NCBI GenBank assembly: GCA_038503035.1
Contig: JAVSML010000977.1
Coordinates: 597,807 to 661,806 of the forward strand
Source: Crocodylus rhombifer
Lineage: Eukaryota; Chordata; Crocodylia; Crocodylidae
Direction: 5' to 3'
DNA length: 64,000 nucleotides
This document shows positions 50,504-59,290 of this stretch, piece by piece (positions within the stretch are counted from its first letter, which is position 1; the number at the start of each line of letters is the position of its first letter). The notes beneath the pieces were generated by a model. That model searched no databases, was not told where the DNA came from, and worked only from the letters and a program-made list of their open reading frames with translations. The translations under genes were made by a program, and so were the position numbers.

Positions 50504-51789
50504 AAAGATGGCTTGTCAAGTTAACATTGCTTCGTCTTATAAGTAATTATTCACAGAAATTAAGGAACTGGGATTGCATTTGTATATGTAGCTGTGCAGT
50601 CAAAATTCTTACTGGAAAATTAACATTGTTAAGGAGTATAATAGGTAGTATTCACCTCGCCACGCTTCAGTTTATGCATCAGTTTTCTTCTGCATCAGCA
50701 CCAGCAAAGTCCTTCTTTAAAATCACTGTTCACAGCAAGTGGATGGATGTTTTTAAAAACGTATTCTTTAAAAACTAGAGCTAATTTAGATACTTTGCAC
50801 TTTTTGCAATTATATATAGATCCTTATTAAATATATTTGTTTTCTTAGGAAACATGGATTTTAACTTAATAGAATGGCCTGTGCCTTTATGAAGAAAATA
50901 TAAACAGAAAAATACAGGAGTTGTGTGAGAAACGTTTGATTTTGTAGTTATTTAAATATGAGTTTGTGAATTAATTTTTTTTTGGTTAAAGAAAATGTAT
51001 CTTAGTATGGAAGGCTAATGATGATGATCTAAAATCAAAAGATAACTGGCAGAGGATCATAGCTATTAATTTTCACTCTCTCTGCTACTGAATTTGTAAT
51101 TTTCCCTACTGGGAATCCCACAACGGAGAATTATACATGTGCTGCTGTTCTCATCTGCATTCACTGTTTCCCCTGAAGCATTGGTCAGAATCATGCTGTT
51201 ACACTTTGGTTAATGCTCATACTGGAATATATGTTGTGTGAAAGAGCAGGGATAGGTGTGATTCTGGAATAGAAGGAATAGGTCTTAATGGAACAGATTT
51301 ACAAAAGGGAGACACAGAAGACAAAACATAATCAGTGGGTGGTGCACATATAGTATTAACTGGGATGATAGATGAGTGTCTGCCAGGACTACCTGGTGCT
51401 GAAAGCTTCTGGAAATAATTCAGTGATCATGCACCTGGTCCCTGGTGAAACCATCTGGGAAGTGCATCATGTAGGCTAGAGAAGCATCACAACAGATATA
51501 AAGTGTGCTCTGAAATATTATCTGTGTTGTACCAGCACATTTCAGAAATATTTACATTATTTTTGAAGCATTCAGTGAAATTTTCTTCTGTTCTACTTGT
51601 ATTAACCTTTGGGTAAACATTAGCTCTGCAGAATTATATATTAAAGAATGGATGTTTATATGCTAAGAACAAAATAGTGTGGGATGTTAGTTTTTGGAAG
51701 ACCCTAAATCACCCCTTGTATGCTAAACCTTAAACTGAAGTTTACAAAGCCATTTATATCTATATTTATATGAAAACTTGGAAAATAAT
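50504..51789. other. Intron 1, 3' end just upstream of exon 2
   Basis: AT-rich, with no transposon recognised in the last 1.3 kb before the exon. Confidence 0.6.
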
Positions 51790-51819
51790 TTTCCTTTTTT
51801 TTTTTCCTTGACTTTTAAG
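51790..51819 (+). other. BMPR2: Splice acceptor of BMPR2 exon 2
   Basis: A strong polypyrimidine tract (a run of about 15 T followed by CCTTGACTTTTAAG) ends in AG at 51818-51819. CTTGAC close upstream could be a branch-like site. Choosing this AG keeps the phase needed by exon 1 (one base of an Ala codon) and keeps the conserved reading frame. The next AG, 8 nt downstream, would shift the frame. Confidence 0.9.
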
Positions 51820-51993
51820 CGGCCCAGAGTGAGGAGCGGTTATGTGCATTTAAAGACCCATATCAACAGGACCATGGAATCAGTGAGAGTCGGATCTCTC
51901 AGGAAAATGGCACTATTTTGTGTGTGAAAGGCAGCACTTGCTATGGACTTTGGGAAAAAACACGAGAAGGAGATATACATCTTGTAAAGCAAG
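51820..51993 (+). CDS. BMPR2: BMPR2 coding exon 2 (N-terminal half of the ligand-binding ectodomain)
   Basis: This exon encodes the first half of the extracellular domain of the type II BMP receptor, a membrane serine/threonine kinase receptor that binds BMP ligands and activates type I receptors and SMAD1/5/8. The reading frame is open across 174 nt and contains recognisable pieces such as [19 protein letters not shown] and STCYGLWEK. It enters in phase 1 (the first two bases, CG, complete an Ala codon begun in exon 1) and leaves in phase 1 (a final G begins the next Gly codon). Three ectodomain cysteines are present (LCAF, ILC, TCYG), and the N-glycosylation sequon ENGT is kept. From memory the human exon is 171 nt. 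The extra codon lies in the loop after LWEK, where this copy reads TREGD and human has SKGD. The start at 51820 is fixed by the AAG|CG acceptor. The gene assignment is very secure. Confidence 0.97.
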
Positions 51994-51999
51994 GTGAGA
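51994..51999 (+). other. BMPR2: Splice donor of BMPR2 exon 2
   Basis: The junction CAAG|GTGAGA is a good vertebrate donor. It splits a Gly codon after its first base, and exon 3 supplies the remaining GA. Confidence 0.93.
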
Positions 52000-53122
52000 A
52001 ACATTTCACTAAGGTGTAGTGGTTTCTATAATCTCTCAGTCTTTAGCTAGTAGTAATCTGTTGCTTAGAAGATGTTAAATGCTGTAGCTAGGCCCTTTGC
52101 ATGTACCATAAAATTACGTTACTCTTGTTTTACCATCTGAAATTTACTATAAAACAATTTAAGAAGAGAGGGTTTCTTTTGAAAAAGGGTTTTGGAAAAT
52201 ACTAGAGAACAAACACATTTTTATTGTACAGTTCAAGGAAAATTAACCACAAAACACCTTATGCAGCATATCAAAATGAAAAATGTTTTTCTGAGTATAT
52301 TGCATGACATCTGCTAATATGATGATAAATCTGATAAAGAATAAACTAAACTTCTTATTTAAGATGAATTTTTATATAAACTAGCCAAGTTGGACTATTC
52401 AGGAAATTACAGAAGAATGTAACAGATGTCACAAGACTATATACAAATCCCAGTATCCTGCACCCATCTCTACCTCCAAACCTCATATTCATTCCCATGC
52501 ATGTCAGTATTCAAAGCATGTCTCAAATGTTCCAATATGGAGGCAGGCAAAAAGTCTTTTTTAGCAAATACCAAAAAACTACTAGATTTCCCAGTTTAAG
52601 TATCTTTTTTGCCTTCTCCTGACTTAATAGGACAACTTTTCCATTATTAAAACTTCACAAACCTTTTTAAAACCAGTCAGTGATTGTAGGGGGTGTCACT
52701 TTTCTCTTGAAGGCTGTGTAACTGTAATTGCGGTAGCCACTAGAGCAGGGGTGGGCAAAATATGGCACATGCGTTGGATCCAACCCACTAGGCTATTCTA
52801 TCGAGCCCTCCAGACCCCGCCAAAAAGCAATTATTACTGGCCCGCAGCTGCCTCTTTGAAAGCCAGCAGGAGGTATGGGCTTTCGTAGGTCGCATGTCAT
52901 CGGACCAAGCAGGCTCTGTGCCTCCATCTCTGTGCGACTCCCAGCAATCCAAGTGGGAGCCCCATGTAGAGGCATGGAGTGCAATGGCACATGATTGGAT
53001 AGTTGGTGAGTGGGGAGGGAAGCTCCTGCCTGCAATGCCAAGAGTTGCACATGGTGGCACAGAGCCCACCTAGCCTGATGTTGTGTGGGTGTGGGGTGTG
53101 TGTGGATGTGAGGTTTGTGCGG

Positions 53123-55227
53123 CATAGTTTCTAGGGTCGGAAGGGACGTGAGTAGATCATCTAGTCCGACCCCCCGGCCGTGGCAGGAAATAATACTGGG
53201 GTCAAACGACCCCAGCAAGATGTTCGTCCAACCTTCTCTTAAAAACCCCCAGGGTAGGAGCCACTGACTAGTTTATAACAGGCCACTAGATCCCCCCTCA
53301 GCCTTCTCTTGTGGAGGCTGAACAGGGTCAGGTCCCATAGCTTCTCCTCATATGGCCTGCCCTGCTGTCCCCTGATCATGCAAGTGGCCCTCCTCTTGAC
53401 CCTCTCCATGCTGTCCACATCCCTCTTGAAGTGAAGCGCCCAGAACTGGACGCAGTACTCCAACTGCGGCCTGAGCAGTGCCACATAGAGGGGGAGGATC
53501 ACCTCTTTGGACCTGCTCGAGATGCATCTGTGGATGCATGACAAGGTACGGTTGGCCTTCCTGACTGCCTCCCCACACTGCTGGCCCATGTTCATCTTGA
53601 AGTCAGTGTTGAGTTCAAGATCCTTTTCCGCCTCCGTGCTGACAAGAGGGGAGTTCCCCAACGGGTAGGTATGGTGCCAGTTGTTCCTCCCCAGGTGCAT
53701 CACCTTGCACTTGTCTGTGTTGAATCCCATCCTATTCACATCTGCCCACCCTTGTAGCCTGTCTAGGTCTGATTGAAGCCTGATGCTTCCTTCTAGTGTG
53801 CCCACGTCCCCCTACATCTTAGTGTCATCAGCAAATTTGAACAGGGTGCTTTTTACCCCCTCATCCAAATCACTGATGAAGATGTTGAACAGTGCGCGCC
53901 CAAGGATCGAGCCCTGCGGAACCCCACTGCCCACATCCTTCCAGGTTGAGAAGGACCCTCTCGGTGTGGCCCTCCAGCCAGTTGGCAACCCAATTGACTG
54001 TGTGGGTGTTGACACCACAGTCCCCCAGTTTCTTAATGAGAACGGGGTGAGAGACATTGTCAAATGCCTTCTGGAAGTCCAGGAAGACTATGTCCACCAC
54101 TACCTCTGCATTTAATGATCTGATAAACTGATCATAGAAGGTCACCAGGTTGGTCTGACAGCACCTGCCACTGATGAACCCATGTTGGTTGCCCCAAAGC
54201 ATGCAGTCCCCTGCTGGCCCCTCCTGGATGTGTGCCAGCATAATTTTCTCAAACAGCTTGCCTAGGATTGAGGTAAGACTAACTGGCCTATAGTTTCCTG
54301 GGTCCTCCTTCCTCCCGTTTTTGAAGATGGGAACCATGCTAGCCCTCTTCCAGTCCTCTGAGATCACACCACAGCACCATGAGTGCTCATAAAGCCGTGC
54401 CAGGGGTCCTGCAATGACCTCGGCCAATTCCTTTAGGACTCTAGGGTGGAGATCGTCCGGGCTGGCTGACTTGGACATGTCCAGCCCCTCCAGAAGCCCC
54501 CTAACTAGTTCCACGCTAACCTTTGGCCCAGGTGGGCCTCCCCTGGGGCCCGAGGGGGGCCCAGCAGGGAGGTGGCTGTTCTGGTCCCTACTTAGGAAGA
54601 CGGAGGCAAAGAAATCGTTAAACATGTTACCTTTATCGTCCGGTGTGACGACCAAATTTCCCAACGTGTCCTGCAAGGGCCCCACGTTACCCGGGATGTT
54701 CTTTTTGCCCCCTATGTATTTTAAAAAAGGACTTCTTATTGTCCTTAATCTGAGAAGCTAGTCCTAATTCCATCTTTGCCTTGGCCTTCCTAACTGCCCC
54801 CCTACAACCCCAAGTGACTGCAGAATAGTCATCCCTGGTGATGACCCCTTCTTTCCATTGGGTATACGCCTCCTTTTTAGCAAGGAGACATTCCTGGATT
54901 CCTTTTAGTGAGCTATGGAGGCTTGTGTGCTCTCGTGCTCCCTTTGATCCTCGTTGGGATTACCTTCCTTTGGGCTTGGAGGATCGCCTCCTTAAGGAGC
55001 CACCACTCTCCTTGGACATCTGGCTCCCCTCCCCTCTGGGACCTCAGTGCATCCCCAACTATCCTTCTTAGCTCGTTGAAGTTTGCCCTCCTAAAGTCTA
55101 GGGCTGCTGCCTTACTGCATGCCTTTGCCACCTTGTGCTGGATGGTAAATTCCAGCAGGCGATGATCACTGTCGCCCAGGTGGTTGAGCACCTGCAGCCC
55201 CCTCACCAGGTCATCACCAGTGGCCAG
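53123..55227 (-). mobile_element. CR1 LINE copy 2, 5'-truncated, inserted in a hAT element
   Basis: This is a second antisense CR1, similar to copy 1 over its whole length. The 3' tail is at 53123-53240 and homology stops at 55227 within the endonuclease-linker region, so more than 1.2 kb of 5' sequence is missing, as is usual for LINE insertions. It interrupts the hAT element at 52746-56923: GC- and GT-rich sequence of the same type lies on both sides. The RT segment is well kept, with GISEDWK-like changes, AFDNVSH, and an intact FADD at 53824-53835. Confidence 0.93.
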
Positions 55228-55332
55228 CATATGGGGTTGTGTGGGGGGTTTGTGGTGGGGGGGGTGGGCCCTTCTCACCCCCGCTTCCTGTGGCTTGGGG
55301 CTTGCAGCAGGCAGAGCCCCCTGGCAGCACAT
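53239..55332 (-). pseudogene. CR1 copy 2 ORF2 reverse transcriptase remnant
   Basis: Reverse transcriptase of CR1 ORF2, without its endonuclease start. The longest open stretch, 54685-53870, holds the RT fingers and palm (NYRPVSLTSILGKLFEKIML, AFDNVSH). A frameshift near 53930-54000 moves the frame to 54063-53812, where [10 protein letters not shown] and the catalytic FADD lie. A further break leads into 53805-53239 (LQGWADVNRMGFNTDKC, SSRSKEVILPLYVALLRPQL). The last open segment on the right runs past the CR1 edge at 55227 into hAT sequence and does not reflect real coding there. This is the only one of the three young copies with FADD intact, but it is broken by frameshifts and has no 5' end. 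Confidence 0.87.
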
Positions 55333-56242
55333 GGCTCTGGCTGAATCCTAAAAGCTGCACATAACAGTATGGAGCTGGCCCAGTCCAGCCTGCTGGCATG
55401 TGCCTTTGGACCAGACCAGGCTGGCACCATGCCAGCACATGGGGTTCCTGGTACTGCAAGTGGGAACTGTGCACCTTTAGGCTGGGTCGGCTCTGTGCCT
55501 CCATGTGGGCCTTATAGCACTCCAGCAGGAGGCTGCACATGGAGCCAAGCCAACCCAGCCCAGCCCTGGAGCGTGTGCTCCTGGCTGCAGTGCCAGAAGC
55601 CCCGCGTGGTGACAATGGAGTCTGCCTGGCCCGATAGTGTGTGGACCAGGAGCCGTGGGGAGTTGTACGCCACTGGATCAGGCAGGTTCCATGCTGGTAG
55701 CATGCAGCTTCCCGCTGGAGTGCTGGAAGCCCCACGTGGACACACAGAGCCAGCCTTTCCAGGCCCAGTGGCACGCAGCTCCAACCTGCTTTGCCAGGAG
55801 CCCCATGTTCTGGCATGGAGCCAGCCTGGTCTGGCTTGAAGGCAAGTACCAGTGGACCAGGGTGCTTCCACGCTGTGGCATGCAGCCTCTGGGACCCAGC
55901 TGGACCTGCATGCTACTGGAAGGCTCTGCCTGCCACGGGCCCCAAGCATTCTGAGGGCTTGCCACCAGCAGCAGGCGCTGTGTGGCAGGGGGACCACACC
56001 CACCCATAAGCCATACACCCCCCCACACACCCTCCCCCCTCTACCCTTCCCCACCTATAACCCTCCCCCCCCCATAGATCACATGAATCACACACACACC
56101 CAACTCGCACCTATCCACAAACAATATACAAGAGTAAGATTTTATTTTGCACTATCATGCAATCATCTCTATGTACACTATGGAAACGCGTGTAAATCGG
56201 GACAAATATATTTTTGAAATAAAATTAAAATATGTTGTAGTT

Positions 56243-56760
56243 AGGGTGCACCGATAGAGATTTTGGGGGCCGATGCCGATAGCCAATATTTAAGAAGGCA
56301 TATTGGCTGATACTGATCCGATATCCAATACAGCTGCCATCAGCTGGTAAGTCTGGTGTGGAAGGGAAGAGCTGTAGGGGGGCAGATCAACAACCCCTGC
56401 GGTGAGGGAAGGGGCCTGCCCAGATGGGATGAGAGTGGGTTGCAGATGTGACTCGTGGGGTGGGGGCAGCTCCTGCCTCTGCTTGCACCCCAGCAGGGCA
56501 GAGGGGGCATGTGCCCTGAGATCTGCATGGTGTGGGGCAGGTGGCAGATGTGGGGTGGAGCCGGAGCCAGCACAGCACGAGGCTCATCTCATTGGAGGCT
56601 GGGCTCAGTGCGGGCTCCAGCAGTGCTGGGAGGAGGCTGCAACCACCCCAAATTTTGCTGCAGCTCCACTTCCAGCCCTGCCTGGCATAACCATGGCTTT
56701 TCCAGCATGTGTGGAGGCGGGGCATTCAACTGGGGCTGATGGCAACCCACTGCCTCCCAA
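56243..56760. mobile_element. Fragment of the GGGTGCACCGATA hAT family within copy B
   Basis: Begins GGGTGCACCGATAGAGATTT, then GCCGATAGCCAATATT, as in the full element at 24979. Only one terminus is clear; the other side merges into copy B sequence near 56760. Confidence 0.65.
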
Positions 56761-57045
56761 AAGGAGTACTTCCAGTGGCAAGGGTTAGGGGGTGGGACTT
56801 CTGGTCCCAAGATAGTGATTACGGGCAGGGTACCTGTCAAGGGGCAGAGCTACCTTTGCGACCCTTGACAGCTCACCAAAAGTAATTAAGTGGCTCTGTT
56901 AGTGAAATAATTGCCCACCCCTGCACTAGCAGATGAATCATTGATTCATAGTTTCTAGAGTCGGAAAGGACCTGGGCAGATCATGGAGTCTGACCCCCTG
57001 CCATGGCAGGAAAGAGTACTGGGGTCAAATGACCCCAGGACCAAG

Positions 57046-58975
57046 CCCTGTGGAACCCCACTGCCCACATCCTTCCAGGTCGAAAATGACCCATCCACCA
57101 CCACTCTCTGGGTGCAGTCTTCCAGCCGGTTGGAGATCCATTTGACTGTGTGGGTGATGACACCACAGTCCCCCAGTTTCTTAATGAGAACGGGGTGAGA
57201 GACTGTGTCAAAGGCCTTCCGAAAGTCCAGGAAGACTATATCCACTGTTACCCCTGCATCTAAGGATTTGGTGATCTGGTCATAGAAGGCCACCAAGTTG
57301 GTCTGACAAGACCTGCCTCTAACGAACCTGTGTTGGTTGCCCCTAAGCATAATTTCCCCTGCTTGCCCCTCCTGGATGTGTGCCAGCATAATTCTCTCAA
57401 AAAGCTTACCCAGGATTGAGGTAAGACTAATTGGCCAATAGTTCCCCGGGTCCTCCTTCCTCCCCTTTTTGAAGATGGGAACCACGTTGGCCCTCCTCCA
57501 GTCCTCTGGCACCACACCAGAGCACCATGAGTGCTTGAACAGCTGGGCCAGGGGTCCCGCAATGACCTCAGCCAATTCCCTCATTACTGTAGGGTGGAGA
57601 TCGTCCGGAGCAGCTGATCTGAATACATCCAGTCCTTCCAGAAGTTCCCTAACTAGTTCCTCACTAACCTTTGGCCTAGGTGCACCTCCCCTGGGATCTA
57701 AGGGGGGCCCAGAGGGGGGTGATGGCTGTTCCGGTCCCTGCTCAGGAAAATGGAGGCAAAGAAATGGTTAAATATGTTGGCTTTGTCATCTGGTGTAACA
57801 ACCAAATTTCCTAGCATGTCCTGCAGGGGCCCCACATTACCTGGAACCTTCTTTTTGCCCCCTATGTATTTAAAAAAGGACTTGTTGTCCTTGATCTGGG
57901 AAGCTAGTCCCAGTTCCATCTCCGCACTGCCGTTCCTGACTGCCTCCCTGCATCCCCTAGCAACCACAGTATAATCCTCCCTGGTGACAGCCCCTCCCTT
58001 CCATTGGGTGTGCGCCTCCCTTTTAGGTAGGAGACCGTTCCCAGACGCTTTTGGTGAGCCATGGCGGCTTTTGCGCCCTCCTGCCCCCTTTGATCCGTGT
58101 TGGGATTACCTCCCTTTGGGCTTGGAGAATCATCTCCTTAAGGAACGACCACTGTGCTTGGATACCTGGCTCCCCTCCCTGCTGGGACCTCCGTGCTTCC
58201 CCAACTATTCTCCTTAGCTCATTAAAGTTTGCCCTCCTGAAATGTAGGGCTGCTGCCTTGCTGCAGGCCTTTGCCACCTTGCGCTGGACGGTGAATTCCA
58301 GCAGGCGATGATCACTGTTGCCCAGGTGGTCGAGCACCTGCAGCCCCCTCATCAGGTCATCACCCGTGGCCAGCACCAGGTCCAACAAGGCGTTTCCCCT
58401 GATGGGGCTGTGCACCTACGTGAGTGGTCAGACCTGGCTGACTGCTCTTTCCAGCATATGTCTGGAAAGTTCAGGTCACCCATGATGACCACGTCCTTTG
58501 ACCTAACTGCCTCTGTGAGCTGAATTAAGAATTCCTGGTCTAGCTCTTCCCCTTGGTTGGCTGGTTGGTAGTAGACCCCTACCATTAAGTCTCTTTCCTC
58601 TTGACTGCCTTGTATTCTAACCTAGAGTGCTTCAGAGTGCCCCTCCTCTGCCTCTGCGCTACTTGATGAGGATGTGTATTTCTCCCTAATGTAAAGCATC
58701 ACACCCCCTTTCCTCCCTGCCCTGTCCCTCCTGTACAGCCTATAGCCCTTGATATTCACTGCCCAGTCATGCATTGGATCCCACCACGTTTCAGTGATCC
58801 CCACTATGTCTGGGTTGGTGTCATCTAGCAGGAGGGTAAGTTCCTCTTGCTTGTTCCCCATACTACGAGCGTTTGTGTAGAGGCATTTGAGGCCTCTTGT
58901 GGATGTGTGCACTGGCCCCCTAATCTCAGCATTGCCCTGGTCCCTGTCGCTTATCTGTGTATATGTTCCGTTTGT
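57046..58975 (-). pseudogene. CR1 copy 3 ORF2 remnant, start codon lost, RT core deleted
   Basis: Endonuclease and N-terminal RT of CR1 ORF2. The peptide GTYTQISDRDQ aligns with the ORF2 start of copy 1, but the codon where copy 1 has ATG is ACA here; a 3-nt length difference sits at the same spot. Only 4 nt separate it from the ORF1 stop. Downstream pieces are 58912-58622 (ETWWDP), 58585-58352 (GDLNFPD), 58415-58023 (GNSDH and linker), 57967-57698, and 57584-57040 (RT up to SGVPQG). The frame then ends at the internal deletion. It cannot encode an active protein. Confidence 0.85.
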
Positions 58976-58979
58976 TGGC

Positions 58980-59273
58980 CTAGGCTGGGCTGTACTTGTA
59001 GGTGTTGCTTGGTTTGGCAGTCCAGTGCTTCCTCTGCCCTCGTCTTCTCCTTCCCCCCAACAAGCCTATTTTTAAAGCCCACCGTAGGAGATCTGCCAAC
59101 CTAGAAGAAAACACATGCTTACCTGTAGGGGAAAGGTGGAGTCCATCCCATCCGAGCATGTCTCTTGTCGTGCCGGTCATTGTTGAGGAAACCAAAGCCT
59201 GCCTCGAGACACCATTCCTGAAGCCGCCAGTTGGTCTCTGCGATGTATGTTGCATGCCGTCTTCCATGTCCAC
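58980..59273 (-). pseudogene. CR1 copy 3 ORF1, C-terminal esterase-type fragment
   Basis: About 97 codons are open on the - strand, ending in TAG at 58982-58980. The segment RDMLGWDGLHLSPTGKHVFS contains an Asp-x-x-His block (DGLH). In CR1 ORF1 proteins an SGNH-hydrolase/esterase domain is known, and DxxH supplies its catalytic Asp and His. The fragment then runs to a basic stretch (GGRRRRGQRKH) and the end of the protein. The N-terminal part of ORF1 is absent. Family role: ORF1 is thought to bind RNA or membranes during retrotransposition. The esterase reading is a motif call by eye. Confidence 0.75.
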
Positions 59274-59290
59274 ACACTGGTAGGACGGAA

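Larger units (their letters stand above)
1..51819 (+). other. BMPR2: BMPR2 intron 1 (3' part)
   Basis: Everything upstream of exon 2 is interpreted as intron 1. BMPR2 is known for a very long first intron in other vertebrates, and the signal-peptide exon was not found here. No conserved spliced ORF, CpG-island promoter or RNA gene was recognised. The interval is a mosaic of AT-rich unique-looking sequence and transposon copies, listed separately. Another gene nested on the opposite strand cannot be excluded by eye, but nothing supports one. Confidence 0.85.
52746..56923 (-). mobile_element. hAT non-autonomous element (copy B), interrupted by CR1 and another hAT piece
   Basis: The termini CAGGGGTGGGCAA and its perfect reverse complement TTGCCCACCCCTG give a 13-bp TIR. 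Flanks CACTAGAG (52738-52745) and CACTAGCA (56924-56931) match at 6 of 8. Removing the CR1 (53123-55227) and the GGGTGCACCGATAG piece (56243 to about 56760) leaves about 1.55 kb, close to copy A (1.61 kb), and the order of the shared segments is reversed. It is therefore one element in the antisense direction, hit at least twice later. Confidence 0.75.
56937..59290 (-). mobile_element. CR1 LINE copy 3, with ORF1 tail and internal deletion
   Basis: This third antisense CR1 starts immediately right of the hAT end. It carries the 3' tail with short ATTGATTCAT-type terminal repeats, then jumps at about 57035-57045 straight into the reverse transcriptase. The segment that in copies 1 and 2 holds the RT catalytic FADD, the thumb and the ORF2 C-terminus is missing (roughly 0.4-0.7 kb). 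At its other end it reaches further than the other copies, through the ORF2 start into ORF1. Recognisable pieces are [48 protein letters not shown] and ETWWDP. Confidence 0.93.

Noticed and set aside
51820..51827. Alternative acceptor 8 nt downstream (CGGCCCAG|AGTG)
   Set aside because: It would remove 8 nt and shift the frame relative to exon 1 phase; the upstream AG has the better pyrimidine tract position and fits the family.
53239..54685. CR1 copy 2 as an active reverse transcriptase
   Set aside because: FADD is intact, but the frame is broken at least twice and the 5' half is missing.
58622..58912. Conserved host protein with ETWWDP motif
   Set aside because: It is the endonuclease of the CR1 ORF2 in copy 3, also seen in copy 1.
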